Below are positions 24,963 to 34,397 of a DNA stretch of 64,000 bases, one piece after another. The DNA comes from Acidobacteriota bacterium (lineage in GTDB: Bacteria; Acidobacteriota; Terriglobia; Bryobacterales; Bryobacteraceae). The DNA lies in contig JAFDVS010000068.1 in assembly GCA_018268935.1 (NCBI GenBank), forward strand, positions 1 to 64,000, in the 5' to 3' direction. A program made the position numbers and the translations under genes. The notes beneath the pieces were generated by a model. The model did no database searches. It was not told the origin of the DNA and saw only the letters and a program-made list of their open reading frames with translations. Position 1 is the stretch's first letter; every line of letters begins with the position of its first letter.

Positions 24963-26366
24963 CTACTCCTTTCTCAGATACAATACCGCCGGTCCCGGGA
25001 ACGGCGTAGTGAATGTGCGCACCACGCCTCCATCCACTGCGCCAACCTTCACCACACGGTTGTTGTTCACATCCAACCATTCCACTCCAAACCGCCCGCT
25101 CGCATCTTTCAAATCCAGCGTGAACTCACCCTTGTCCCACTGAAACACCAGGTACTCCCGCCCCCGCGCCGCCAGGCAATACCGCGTCGCCGACAACCCC
25201 GGCTCCGGCTTCATCGCCGCCAGATTCACCCGCTCCCCGATCCGCCGCACCTGTCCCATCGCCACGCGCGCCGAATCCTGCCACGTCGGCGACGGCAGCA
25301 TCTCTTCCATGAACAGCACATTCAACCCGCGCGTGAAACTCTTCCACACCCAGATGTTGTCCCCGCCCGTGTGGCCCCACAGGTGATCGGTATCGTTCAC
25401 CACTACCTTCTTCGAACAATCCCCGCATGGATCGTCGCGATACCGCTCCTTATCACTCCCCGGATTCGGCGAAATCCAATCCGCCGGGCTCTCCTCCAAC
25501 GTCGCGTTCGATCCACCGCGGTACTGAAACGTCATCCCCACCGGATGCTGCTTCGCCATCCCTTTCTCCACCTGCTTCACAAACCGGATCATGTGATACT
25601 GCCACGCCGTCGATGCAATCACCGCTTCATTGGCGATCTCATACAACACGTTGTCCAAATCGTTCACCGTCTCAATCACCCTCCGCACATACGCCTCTTG
25701 CAACTCCAGCACACGCCTCCCCATCGGAGTATCCTGCAGCGTGTTGAATTCCACCCCAAACCCATTCCCATCCGCATCCGCTTCCACTCCATTCCGATTC
25801 ATCGGCCCATGAAACGGATGATGCGCCCACGCATCGCTGAATTGAATCTCCCAGCCTTCAAACAACATCACCGATACATAAATCCCGCGCTCCCCCGCCG
25901 CCTTCACGCGCTCCCGCAACCGCCGGAAATACGCCTCATCGAACCGCGTCAAATCGAACTTGCCGCCCTCCATCACCCACGGATGGGGCGTGCAATATTT
26001 CACCTCACTACCCGTATACTTGTCCGTCCACTGCGTGGTCTCCCAACGCCACAGCCGGAAAAAATTGTGATGGTGCTGCGAAAGCGTGTTCAGGTATCCG
26101 TTGTAATCAAACACCGGCGGCGGATTGGATACAGCCCCGCGAATGATCAGCCCGTTGTCCTGCAGGTTCTGCCACACATGCGAACCCACCAGCACCACGG
26201 CCTTGCCCGAATCATCCGTGAACCACCGCGGGTTCGATGCCAACACCCGTAACGGACCTGCCGCATCCAAAGCAGAAGCGCAGGCCAGAGCACAAGCCGC
26301 AACTACGCCAGCGCCTTGGTAAGCTCCACGCCGCGATCGTACATCATTCCCACTTCGCTCGAACAT
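24963..26366 (-). CDS. Secreted glycoside-hydrolase-like TIM-barrel protein
   Basis: The 467-residue protein has a signal-like segment (GVVAACALACASALDAAG) and then a clan-A-like barrel: NPRWFTDDSGKAVVLVGSHV near the start, FFRLWRWE, and YEIANEA, the Asn-Glu acid/base motif of the GH5-like superfamily. It resembles collagenase-like or apiosidase-like DUF4038 proteins that act on plant or microbial polysaccharides. The start overlaps the 3' end of the aldolase gene by 64 nt; the ATG at 26366 is kept because no later in-frame start would retain the signal peptide. It belongs to the minus-strand run with the aldolase and the PHP/propeller gene. Confidence 0.7.
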   Translation of the reverse strand: MFERSGNDVRSRRGAYQGAGVVAACALACASALDAAGPLRVLASNPRWFTDDSGKAVVLVGSHVWQNLQDNGLIIRGAVSNPPPVFDYNGYLNTLSQHHHNFFRLWRWETTQWTDKYTGSEVKYCTPHPWVMEGGKFDLTRFDEAYFRRLRERVKAAGERGIYVSVMLFEGWEIQFSDAWAHHPFHGPMNRNGVEADADGNGFGVEFNTLQDTPMGRRVLELQEAYVRRVIETVNDLDNVLYEIANEAVIASTAWQYHMIRFVKQVEKGMAKQHPVGMTFQYRGGSNATLEESPADWISPNPGSDKERYRDDPCGDCSKKVVVNDTDHLWGHTGGDNIWVWKSFTRGLNVLFMEEMLPSPTWQDSARVAMGQVRRIGERVNLAAMKPEPGLSATRYCLAARGREYLVFQWDKGEFTLDLKDASGRFGVEWLDVNNNRVVKVGAVDGGVVRTFTTPFPGPAVLYLRKE

Positions 26367-27067
26367 CCCAGGAACAGCATACCGTTATCGCGCCAGAATT
26401 TCCCGAGCTGCAAATGCCGCGTCTGCGTCCCCGGCGCAATCCCGTACTTCAAACAGCTATCCCGCACCTGCTCCATCGCCTTGATCAGCTTCGGATTCAT
26501 GAAATCCCCCGGCACGCCCAGCGCAATCGAAAAATCCGCCGGCCCGATCATCACCGCGTCGATCCCCTTCACCGAAAGAATCTCATCGCGCATCTCCAGC
26601 GCCTTCACCGTCTCAATCTGCAACACCACCATCACATGCTCATTCATGTGCGCGATCACATCGGGAATCCCCGCCTTCGCATAACCCACATGATGCGGAG
26701 TCAATCCGTACCCGCGAATCCCCACCGGCGGATACTTCGTCCAACTCACCGCTTTCTCCAGCAACTCCGGCGATTCCACCCGAGGCAGCATAATCCCCAT
26801 CCCGCCGCAATCCAACCCGCGCGCCACCAGATCGTATTGCAGATCCGCCACTCGCACAATCGGCATCATCCCCGCTTCCGTCGAAGCCTGGCAGATGTCC
26901 CGCACCGATTCCAGCCCCAGCCACCCGTGCTCGCAATCAATGAAAGCCCAATGAAATCCGGCTGCCGCAAGAATACGGCCCACGTCCGGTGAGCGCAACA
27001 TCCCAAACGAAGTGCCAATCTGCACCTTGCCCTCTTTGAGGGCTTGCTTCACGGTATTGATTTTCAT
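26303..27067 (-). CDS. HpcH/HpaI-type class II aldolase
   Basis: The 254-residue protein matches the HpcH/HpaI/2-keto-3-deoxyhexarate aldolase family: GTSFGMLRSPDVGRILAAAG near the start, FIDCEHGW (catalytic His about residue 46), a metal-binding Glu in LQIETVKAL and Asp in IGPADFSIALG. These enzymes cleave 2-keto-3-deoxy sugar acids to pyruvate and an aldehyde. It precedes the glycoside-hydrolase-like gene and follows bshC by 6 nt on the same strand. The link to sugar-acid breakdown fits the neighbours but the exact substrate is open. Confidence 0.88.
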   Translation of the reverse strand: MKINTVKQALKEGKVQIGTSFGMLRSPDVGRILAAAGFHWAFIDCEHGWLGLESVRDICQASTEAGMMPIVRVADLQYDLVARGLDCGGMGIMLPRVESPELLEKAVSWTKYPPVGIRGYGLTPHHVGYAKAGIPDVIAHMNEHVMVVLQIETVKALEMRDEILSVKGIDAVMIGPADFSIALGVPGDFMNPKLIKAMEQVRDSCLKYGIAPGTQTRHLQLGKFWRDNGMLFLGCSSEVGMMYDRGVELTKALA

Positions 27068-27073
27068 GGTTAC

Positions 27074-28651
27074 TTACAGGAATAGCAGATGATGGTCCGG
27101 GCAATCGACATGCACATGTTCATAGATGCGATCCACCAGGTCCATTCCGTGCCGCGCCAGGAACGGCAGTATGCCGTAGAAGCGCTCCTGCAAGTGCTTA
27201 TGCGGATACAGCGCATGAAACAGATAGTGCGCTTCTTCCTGCGCCCGCAAATCGCGCCGCAGCGATTCCCGCGCTACCTTCCGTTGCATCTTCGCAATCT
27301 GATACTGAATCTTCGCCGTGCTCTTTTCCAACGCCGAGCCCAGCGTCGCATCGAACGAACCCACCACACCCAGCAAATGCTCCATCTGCGCCTTCGTCGC
27401 ATGCGACGCTTCCGTGATCGCCGCGTTCACTTCCGGTGGCGACAACCGCGCTGCCAGGGTTTCCCGAAAAGTATCCTCGCCCGGAAACAGCGCATCCAGC
27501 CGCAGATCGTAACGCTTCATCAACTTCCCGCTGCGCTCATCAATCAGCGTGAAGCAGTTCCGGGGCATCGCCACCGGCATCCGCCCCAGCAGCGTTTCAT
27601 AGATCACTTCCGATTGCGCCAGGTATGCCAACTCCGCCGGCCCGCCAATGTAGGCCACCGTCGGAAACATGTAATCCTGCACCACCGGCCGCAATGTCGC
27701 GTTCGGTGACAACGACGCCGCGCGCTCCGCCAGTTCTTCCGCGCTCCACTGCCGGTCCCGGTGATGATACGTCCCATCGCGCCGCCGCAATGACAACCGC
27801 CGTCCATCCTCCAACAGAAAAAACAGCGACGTTTCCTTCTCCACGTGCACTTGAGCGTGATACCCCGCATCGTTCAATTGCCGGTTGCGTTCCAGCAGCT
27901 TCGCCGTCAACTCCGGAGCCGCTTCCACCGCCTTGCGCAAAAACGGAGCCGCCAGTTGCCGCGATGCCGCATGCATCGGATCAAAAAACAACAGATCGTA
28001 TTTCCCCAACAACTCACGCACCAGCGCCACAAACGCTTCCCCGAACGACACGCCGTCGCGGTAACAGCGTTCCGCCAACTCCGTCACTTCATCTCCGAAC
28101 GGAAACCCTGCCAGCGACTTTCGAAACGCCTCGTGCGGCAACTCGCCCAACGCCAGACCACCCACCGGCTTATCCGATCCCTCTGCATGCGGCGTACGCA
28201 GCAGAATCGGCTTCTGGCTGCTATCGAAACTCCAACAGGAACTCACCTCCGCCAGATCGTGATCCTCGGTCGCCACCCAAAACACAGGCACCGCCGGAAT
28301 GCCTCTATCCGTGAGCAGCCGCGCCAGACGAACCGCAGTCAACGCCTTATAAACCGTATAAGCAGGCCCGCCGTACAACCCCACCTGCTGGCCCGTCAAC
28401 ACCGCCACCGTGCCCGGCTCACTCAACAGCCGCAGCGAAGCACTGTCCGGATTTTGCGTCCGCAGTGCCTCCACCAGAGCCGCACGCCGCTCCGCCGGAA
28501 AATCCATCCCCCGGGCTACTTTTTCTAGCGCTCCCGCATCCAGTGGTGCGTGTGGATAAAACCCTTCCACCCGATCAAAGCGGTACAGCAGATCGCTAAA
28601 AAGCTTCGATGTATGTGGTAGCTCCGTGTGGCGTTTACAGACGGCCTGCAT
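27074..28651 (-). CDS. bshC: Bacillithiol biosynthesis cysteine-adding enzyme BshC
   Basis: The 525-residue protein matches BshC along its length: VLTGQQVGLYGGPAYTVYKA near residue 80, FWVATEDHDLAEV, a long helical insert, VVQDYMFPTVAYIGGPAELAY and a C-terminal ERFYGILPFLARHG. BshC adds cysteine to GlcN-malate in the last step of bacillithiol synthesis. The start at 28651 is preferred because GGGAGGGG lies immediately upstream; the frame opens at 28711. bshA and bshB are not in the window. Bacillithiol occurs in Acidobacteria, which supports the host assignment. Confidence 0.93.
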   Translation of the reverse strand: MQAVCKRHTELPHTSKLFSDLLYRFDRVEGFYPHAPLDAGALEKVARGMDFPAERRAALVEALRTQNPDSASLRLLSEPGTVAVLTGQQVGLYGGPAYTVYKALTAVRLARLLTDRGIPAVPVFWVATEDHDLAEVSSCWSFDSSQKPILLRTPHAEGSDKPVGGLALGELPHEAFRKSLAGFPFGDEVTELAERCYRDGVSFGEAFVALVRELLGKYDLLFFDPMHAASRQLAAPFLRKAVEAAPELTAKLLERNRQLNDAGYHAQVHVEKETSLFFLLEDGRRLSLRRRDGTYHHRDRQWSAEELAERAASLSPNATLRPVVQDYMFPTVAYIGGPAELAYLAQSEVIYETLLGRMPVAMPRNCFTLIDERSGKLMKRYDLRLDALFPGEDTFRETLAARLSPPEVNAAITEASHATKAQMEHLLGVVGSFDATLGSALEKSTAKIQYQIAKMQRKVARESLRRDLRAQEEAHYLFHALYPHKHLQERFYGILPFLARHGMDLVDRIYEHVHVDCPDHHLLFL

Positions 28652-28736
28652 GCCCCTCCCGACTTTCCCAGTGAGCAAAACTACAGGGTAACAGATGCGC
28701 CCGCGCCACAAAGGATTCGCCGAGTTTGCATCCCAC

Positions 28737-29675
28737 TCAAGATAACCACCGCTTCATCCGCGACTTTCCGTCCCGCAAATACCCCTCCATCTTCGCCGCA
28801 TCCCCGCCGATCTCGAAAATGAAATACCCCTTATATCCCATCCGCCCCAGCAATCCGTACAGCCGTTCGTAATCCACAAACCCCGTCCCCAGCGGCTTGT
28901 GTTCCTTCCAAGTCTCCGGCTCAATGTCGTGAATGTGGAAATGAAACGTCTTCGCTCCCAATCCCTCAATAATCGCCAGCGTCGTGTCGTTGTAAGCCCG
29001 AATTCCTTCCGCCGTTCCGCGTTTGTCCGCCGGTATCTTCGCCACCAGTTCCTTGTACCGGCCCTGATGCCCCACATCGATCGTGGCGCCCACAAACGGG
29101 TGATCCACCTCGCGGATCAGCCGCACAAAATCCGCCACCGACGCTGGATACCCCGTCTCCAACGCGATCTTCATGCCATGCTTCCGCGCACGGTCTCCCC
29201 ACTTCCGGATCTGTTCCAGCATCTGCGGCCACTGCTCTTCATCCGTGAATCCCTTCCCCGGCTTCGGATGCAACACCGCCATCTCCGCCCCAAAATACGC
29301 CGATCCATCTATCGCCTCATCCACCACGCGCACCGCGGCCGCAGCCAACGCCCGATCCTTCGCGAAATACTCCAGTCCCGTATACGGCAGATGCGAAGTA
29401 ATATGCGGCACACCCTTCAGCAATCCCTTCATCGCAGCCTTCTGCGTGCCGCTCAACTCCGCGAATCGAAAACCCGGGTACGCACCCGCGGTTGCCTCCG
29501 GCACACCCATCGCCTGAATCTCGATCACCGGAAAATCAATCTCGCGAAGCAACCGCACCGCCTGCGCAAAGCTGTACCCCGTGATCGCCGTGTTCGCCCC
29601 AAGCTGCCGCCCATCCAGGCGCATCCCCGCCGCAGGCAACGCGCCCGCCAGCATCAGAAATTCGCGGCGCCGCAT
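28737..29675 (-). CDS. Exported sugar phosphate isomerase/epimerase-like TIM barrel
   Basis: The roughly 312-residue protein begins MRRREFLMLAGALPAAG, a twin-arginine-type leader, and continues as a xylose-isomerase-like barrel (AP endonuclease family 2): VLHPKPG, IALETGYP, ATIDVGHQG, FHFHIHDIEP and a C-terminal YFIFEIGGD supply the usual metal ligands. Exported members of this family are abundant in Solibacter-like genomes and act on sugars of unknown identity. The ATG at 29675 is chosen; a GTG one codon earlier overlaps the upstream stop by one base, so it is coupled to the lipid-binding-like gene. Confidence 0.8.
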   Translation of the reverse strand: MRRREFLMLAGALPAAGMRLDGRQLGANTAITGYSFAQAVRLLREIDFPVIEIQAMGVPEATAGAYPGFRFAELSGTQKAAMKGLLKGVPHITSHLPYTGLEYFAKDRALAAAAVRVVDEAIDGSAYFGAEMAVLHPKPGKGFTDEEQWPQMLEQIRKWGDRARKHGMKIALETGYPASVADFVRLIREVDHPFVGATIDVGHQGRYKELVAKIPADKRGTAEGIRAYNDTTLAIIEGLGAKTFHFHIHDIEPETWKEHKPLGTGFVDYERLYGLLGRMGYKGYFIFEIGGDAAKMEGYLRDGKSRMKRWLS

Positions 29676-29677
29676 CA

Positions 29678-30439
29678 CTACCGCTTCACCGCCTTCCGCG
29701 TGTTGTTCAACACGACGCGCAACGATTCAAACGGCAATTCCGCGATAATCGGCCGGATCATGCGCCCCATCCCAAATGGAATATCCCGCGACAGAGATAG
29801 CGATGTGCATTCCACAAACACACCCCCATCGGCTTCCAGGAAACGCCAGAAGCTATCCATTCGCCACACGAAGCCATGCCCCACTCCCGGTGCTTGCTCC
29901 GTCTCGCGCGGTGTCCCCGGATGCTCCACTTCCGCTATCTTCGTAGATCGCGACACGCTCTCCCACTTCTTCTCCTCCACTTGCTTGTACTTCACCTTGT
30001 GCTCGGTCTCCAGCACCACCGTGAGCACCTTCTTCTTCAACAGCCGCAGCCGGATCTCGAAATCATTTCCATCCCGCTTCAAAAGCTTCGATTCGATTAC
30101 TTCCGGCGAATAGTAGCGCTTGTGCTGATCATAATTCTGCACCAGGTCGATCACCTGCTTCACGCTCACACCTGGAATGAACACCGCCCCTTCGTAATGA
30201 TGGATCAGCCCGCTCGGCGGCTCGCTCGTTGGCCGCCTCTCCTCCACAAACAACTCGCCGCCTTTTACCCGCTCCCGCAACCCGGAAGCCTGATCCATCA
30301 GCAGAAAGTTCTCTCGCTTACCCAGCCGCTTCTCCACCGTATCCAGATAGTTGAGATAAAAGCGATCGGTGGAACTCTGTAAAGACGCCGCGAACGCGCC
30401 GCTCCCAAACAGGAAAAAGAATGTTATCGATCGCAGCAT
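29678..30439 (-). CDS. Secreted START/SRPBCC-like hypothetical protein
   Basis: The 253-residue protein has a signal peptide (MLRSITFFFLFGSGAFA) and a domain with the flow of a SRPBCC/START-like fold: GAVFIPGVSVKQVIDLVQNYDQHK, a central basic beta stretch, and WRFLEADGGVFVECTSLSLSRDIP. Such folds bind hydrophobic ligands. The start at 30439 is supported by GGAG about 8 nt upstream; the ATG at 30451 would add four residues. It lies 44 nt from the divergent PhoD gene. Family membership is tentative. Confidence 0.65.
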   Translation of the reverse strand: MLRSITFFFLFGSGAFAASLQSSTDRFYLNYLDTVEKRLGKRENFLLMDQASGLRERVKGGELFVEERRPTSEPPSGLIHHYEGAVFIPGVSVKQVIDLVQNYDQHKRYYSPEVIESKLLKRDGNDFEIRLRLLKKKVLTVVLETEHKVKYKQVEEKKWESVSRSTKIAEVEHPGTPRETEQAPGVGHGFVWRMDSFWRFLEADGGVFVECTSLSLSRDIPFGMGRMIRPIIAELPFESLRVVLNNTRKAVKR

Positions 30440-30483
30440 CCCTGTCTCCATTCTAACCCCCGATTGCTGAGAGAATAATACGA

Positions 30484-31995
30484 ATGCATCGAAGAGACTT
30501 CTTGCGCATGGCTGTGTCGCCATGGGGCGCCACCCTCCTCCGCTCGCAGGACCGCATCGAGCCCATCGCCATTCAATCCGGCGATGTGACGCCCGGCCGT
30601 GCCATCGTCTGGGCGCGCGGCGCCGCTCCCAGTTCGATGACCGTCCGCTATCGTACCTCCCCCAGCGGACCCGCGCGCACCGTCCGTGGACCAGCCCTCT
30701 TCGCTTCCAGTGACTTCACCGGACGTGTCGAGCTCACCGGCCTGCCGCACGGGCAGCGCATCCTCTACGAAGTGCAAATCGGCGATGCCCCTCCCCTCGA
30801 AGGGCATTTCCTCACTCCTCCCAACACGCCATCCGACGTCCGCTTCCTCTGGTCCGGCGACATGGTCGGCCAGGGCTGGGGCATCAATCCCGACCTCGGT
30901 GGCATCCGCATCTTCGATGCCATGCGCAAACTCGAGCCGCATTTCTTCCTTCATAGCGGCGATTCCATCTATGCCGATTCTCCTGTCCCCGCCGAAGTGA
31001 AACTCCCCGACGGGCGCATCTGGCGCAACCGCATCACCAAAGAGAAGAGCGGCATCGCACAAACTTTGGACGAGTTCCGAGGCTGCTACCGGTACAACCT
31101 CCTCGACGACAACGTCCGCCGCTTCTCCTCCGAAGTGGCCCAAATCTGGCAATGGGACGATCACGAAGTCACCAACAACTGGTCCCCATCCAAAGACCTC
31201 TCCTCAGATAACCGATATCAGGAGAAAAATATCCGAGTTCTCGTCGATCGCGCCCGCAAAGCCTACCTCGAATACGCCCCCCTCCGCCTCACCCGCAAAG
31301 AGCCCAACCGCATCTACCGCCGTATTCCCTACGGCCCCTTGCTCGACGTCTTTGTCCTCGACATGCGCAGCTACCGCGGCCCCAACACATTCAATCGCCA
31401 GGAAGAGGAATCCCGCGACACCGCATTCCTCGGCCGCCAGCAAATCAACTGGCTCAAGCACGATCTCAAATCCTCGCACGCCGTCTGGAAAGTGATTGCC
31501 GCCGACATGCCCATTGGTCTCAATGTCCCCGATGGCAAGGATGCGCAAGGCCGCGCCCAGTTCGAAGCCATCGCCAACGGAGACGGTCCGCCCCTCGGAC
31601 GCGAGCTCGAAATCGCCGGCCTCCTCCGCTTCCTCCGCCAGCACAACATCCGCAACACTGTCTGGCTCACCGCCGACGTCCACTACACCGCCGCCCATTA
31701 CTACGACCCAACCAAAGCCCGCTTCACCGACTTCCTCCCCTTCTGGGAATTCGTCAGCGGCCCCCTCAACGCCGGGACATTCGGCCCCGGAGTCCTCGAC
31801 GACACCTTCGGCCCTCGCGTCGAATTCGCCAAAGCCCCGCCCAAAGGCCAATCCAATCTCTCCCCGCTCTCCGGCTACCAATTCTTCGGCGACGTGCAAA
31901 TCAACGGAAAATCGCGCGAACTCACCGTCACCCTCCGCGACCTCACCGGCGCGTCCCTCTACGCCAAAACCCTCACGCCGGAGCCACGCGGATGA
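30484..31995 (+). CDS. PhoD-like alkaline phosphatase/phosphodiesterase
   Basis: The 503-residue protein starts MHRRDFLRMAVSPWG, a twin-arginine-type leader, then a fibronectin-like N-terminal domain (VTPGRAIVWARG) and the PhoD metallophosphatase core: FLWSGDMV, FFLHSGDSIYAD, WDDHEVTNNW, VLDMRSYRG and TADVHYTAAHYY carry the Asp/His ligands for Ca/Fe. PhoD enzymes release phosphate from mono- and diesters outside the membrane. Its stop overlaps the start of the gamma-glutamyltranspeptidase gene by 4 nt. No pho box was identified by eye. Confidence 0.9.
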   Translation: MHRRDFLRMAVSPWGATLLRSQDRIEPIAIQSGDVTPGRAIVWARGAAPSSMTVRYRTSPSGPARTVRGPALFASSDFTGRVELTGLPHGQRILYEVQIGDAPPLEGHFLTPPNTPSDVRFLWSGDMVGQGWGINPDLGGIRIFDAMRKLEPHFFLHSGDSIYADSPVPAEVKLPDGRIWRNRITKEKSGIAQTLDEFRGCYRYNLLDDNVRRFSSEVAQIWQWDDHEVTNNWSPSKDLSSDNRYQEKNIRVLVDRARKAYLEYAPLRLTRKEPNRIYRRIPYGPLLDVFVLDMRSYRGPNTFNRQEEESRDTAFLGRQQINWLKHDLKSSHAVWKVIAADMPIGLNVPDGKDAQGRAQFEAIANGDGPPLGRELEIAGLLRFLRQHNIRNTVWLTADVHYTAAHYYDPTKARFTDFLPFWEFVSGPLNAGTFGPGVLDDTFGPRVEFAKAPPKGQSNLSPLSGYQFFGDVQINGKSRELTVTLRDLTGASLYAKTLTPEPRG

Positions 31996-33668
31996 AACAA
32001 CTCGTACTCACTCTTCTTCTCACGGCCATCCCTATGCAACCGCAACAACGCACGCAAGCCCGCTCGATGGTGCTCTCGCGCAACGGCATCGTCGCCACCA
32101 GCCAGACCCTCGCCTCCCAAGCCGGGGCCATGATCCTCGCCCGTGGAGGCTCCGCCATCGACGCCGCCATCGCGGCCAACGCCGTGCTCACCGTCGTCGA
32201 GCCCATGAGTTGCGGTGTCGGCGGTGATCTCTTCGCCATCTACTACGACGCCAAAACCGGAAAAATCTCCGGCCTCAATTCGAGCGGCCCCGCCCCCGCC
32301 GCCATGACAATCGCCAAACTCAAATCCCTCGGCAATTACTCCATGCCGCAGGATGGCATCCATTCCGTCACCGTGCCCGGCTGCGTCGATGGCTGGCGCA
32401 AACTCCATCAACGCTACGGACGCCTCCCCTGGCGCGAAATTTTTCAGCCCGCCCGCTACTACGCCCGCGAAGGTTTCCCTCTCACCGAAATCATCCAGGA
32501 TCACTGGCGCAACAGCGTCTCCAAACTCAACTTCAGTGAGTACACGCGCAAAACCTTCCTCCGCGATGGCCGCGTCCCCGACGTCGGCGACATCATCAAA
32601 AACGCCGACCTCGCCAAAACTCTCGACACCCTCGCCGAACAAGGCCCCGATGCCTTCTACAAAGGCCCCCTCGCTCAAAGCATCCTCGCCACATCCAAAA
32701 AACTCGGTGGCCTCCTCACCGCCGCCGATCTCGCCGAATACTCCGCCGAATGGGTCGACACCATCCAAACCACCTACCGCGGCTGGACCGTCCATGAACT
32801 GCCACCCAACTCCCAAGGCGTCGCCGCCCTTGAGATGTTAAACATCCTCGAAACCCTCCCCGTCAACGAATACTCCCACGACAGCGCCCTCGCCTGGCAC
32901 TACAAAATCGAAGCGCAAAAGCTTGCCTACCGCGATCTGCAAAAATACCTCGGCGACCCGCGCCACGCCACCATCCCACTTGCCGGCCTGCTCTCAAAAT
33001 CCTACGCCGCCGAACGCGCCAAACTCCTCGATTCGGAAAAGGCCAACTGCGACTTCAACCCCGGCCAGCCGCTTCCCGGAGCAGGCGACACCATCTACCT
33101 CGCCGCCATCGACCGTGAAGGCAACATCGCCTCACTCATCCAAAGCGTCTATCTCAGCTTCGGCAGTGGAGTCGGCGTCGAAGGCCACGGCTTCCATCTC
33201 CACAATCGCGCCGGCCTCTTTGAATTCGAAGAAGGCCACCCCAACGCGCTCGCACCAAAGAAGCGTCCCTTCCACACCATCATCCCCGCGCTCATGGAGA
33301 AGGGAAGTGTCCGCCTGGGCTTCGGAATCATGGGCGGCCTCAACCAGGCGCAAGCCCATGCTCAATTCGTCAGCAACATCGTCGATCACGGCATGAACAT
33401 CCAACTCGCCCTCGAAGCGCCCCGCTTCACCAAGCTCAACTTCGGCGGCTGCGACGTCATGATCGAAAACCGCGTCCCCGTCACCACCCGCGAAGCACTC
33501 ACTGCCAAGGGCCATCGCCTCGAAGTCCAGGGCGATTTCTCCGGCTGGATGGGTGGAGGCCAAGTGGTCATGCGCGACTACGAATCCAAAATCAATTCCG
33601 CCGCCTCCTCCCCTCGCAAAGACGGAGCCGCCATCCCCGAACCCGACCCCTATTTCCGCCCCCGCTAA
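31992..33668 (+). CDS. ggt: Gamma-glutamyltranspeptidase
   Basis: The 558-residue protein has a signal peptide and the full GGT fold: GGSAIDAAIAANAVLTVVEP, SCGVGGDLFAIYYD, LPPNSQGVAALEML, and the autocleavage/nucleophile Thr at 367 (GDTIYLAAID, in place of the usual TTHFSVVD) followed by the conserved GSGVGV segment. GGT cleaves gamma-glutamyl amides such as glutathione in the periplasm; in a bacillithiol producer it may act on peptides or imported glutathione. The ATG overlaps the upstream PhoD stop, so they are coupled. The Asp before Thr367 departs from classical GGT and may alter processing. Confidence 0.92.
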   Translation: MKQLVLTLLLTAIPMQPQQRTQARSMVLSRNGIVATSQTLASQAGAMILARGGSAIDAAIAANAVLTVVEPMSCGVGGDLFAIYYDAKTGKISGLNSSGPAPAAMTIAKLKSLGNYSMPQDGIHSVTVPGCVDGWRKLHQRYGRLPWREIFQPARYYAREGFPLTEIIQDHWRNSVSKLNFSEYTRKTFLRDGRVPDVGDIIKNADLAKTLDTLAEQGPDAFYKGPLAQSILATSKKLGGLLTAADLAEYSAEWVDTIQTTYRGWTVHELPPNSQGVAALEMLNILETLPVNEYSHDSALAWHYKIEAQKLAYRDLQKYLGDPRHATIPLAGLLSKSYAAERAKLLDSEKANCDFNPGQPLPGAGDTIYLAAIDREGNIASLIQSVYLSFGSGVGVEGHGFHLHNRAGLFEFEEGHPNALAPKKRPFHTIIPALMEKGSVRLGFGIMGGLNQAQAHAQFVSNIVDHGMNIQLALEAPRFTKLNFGGCDVMIENRVPVTTREALTAKGHRLEVQGDFSGWMGGGQVVMRDYESKINSAASSPRKDGAAIPEPDPYFRPR

Positions 33669-33670
33669 AA

Positions 33671-33719
33671 GTGGCGACGGGCCTCCAGGCCGGTCGCGTT
33701 CCGCCTGGGAAGGCGGAAC
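33671..33719 (+). repeat. Dispersed double-hairpin repeat, copy 1
   Basis: About 49 nt starting 2 nt after the ggt stop. Hairpin one pairs GCGACgGGCCT with AGGCCgGTCGC around CC with a single G/G mismatch; hairpin two pairs GTTCCGCCT with AGGCGGAAC around GGGA. Compared with the other two copies, hairpin two has a matched C/G change. The repeat probably ends or stabilises the ggt transcript. Confidence 0.85.
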
Positions 33720-33751
33720 TGGTCATCTGACCACTTTGCTATCCTCGAACC

Positions 33752-34006
33752 ATGAAGCACCGCACGGTCACCGCCACCGAATTCAAGGCCAAATGCCTCG
33801 CCCTCCTCGATGAGGTCGACCAGCAAGGCGGCACCATCACCGTGACCAAGCGCGGTCGTCCCGTCGCCGAACTCAAACCCAGCCGGCGCAAAGCCTGGAA
33901 AAATCCAGCCGGCAGTTGGGCCGGAAAAGCCGTCATTGTTGGCGACATCGTCAATCTGGACACCTCTCACCTGTGGAACGTCGTGAACGGGGAATATGAG
34001 CCCTAG
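33752..34006 (+). CDS. Phd/YefM-type antitoxin
   Basis: The 84-residue protein has the Phd/YefM start VTATEFKAKCLALLDEV and the TVTKRGRPVAEL strand-turn that binds DNA, followed by an extended C-terminus that would wrap the toxin. It overlaps the PIN-domain toxin gene by 11 nt. Such antitoxins neutralise the toxin and repress the operon. It follows the double-hairpin repeat after ggt, so it likely has its own promoter in that short gap. Confidence 0.88.
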   Translation: MKHRTVTATEFKAKCLALLDEVDQQGGTITVTKRGRPVAELKPSRRKAWKNPAGSWAGKAVIVGDIVNLDTSHLWNVVNGEYEP

Positions 34007-34397
34007 CGTTCTGCTCGATACACATATCCTCATCCGTTGGCTGTCTACGCCGAAATTGCTAACCCGCGAACAGAAACGCGTCCTGGACCAGTGCATCCGC
34101 CGTCAGGAACAAGTGGGCATCAGTGCCATTACTTTGCTCGAATTCGCCATGCTGGCGGGCGACCGCAAAATCCGGCTCAATGCCCCTATTGACGGGTTTC
34201 TCGACTCGCTGAAGTCCGACCCGCGGATCTTCATGTTTGCGATCACCTACGAAATCGCCCTCGAATCCGCCTATTTGGGCATTCTCCGCGACCCCGCCGA
34301 TCGCGCCATCGTCGCCACCGCCCGCGTCCACGGTCTCCGCCTCCTCACCTCCGATCAGCGCATCCTCTCCACAAACTTCGTCTCCACCATCGGCTAA
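33996..34397 (+). CDS. PIN-domain ribonuclease toxin (VapC-like)
   Basis: The 133-residue protein is a PIN-domain nuclease: LLDTHILIRW with the first Asp, the Glu in TLLEFAML, and DPADRAIVATA with the later acidic residues, then LRLLTSDQRI. VapC-type toxins cut tRNA or rRNA and slow growth. It is translationally coupled to the Phd-type antitoxin, a common mixed pair. Its 3' end meets the convergent membrane-protein gene with a 4-nt overlap. Confidence 0.9.
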   Translation: MSPSVLLDTHILIRWLSTPKLLTREQKRVLDQCIRRQEQVGISAITLLEFAMLAGDRKIRLNAPIDGFLDSLKSDPRIFMFAITYEIALESAYLGILRDPADRAIVATARVHGLRLLTSDQRILSTNFVSTIG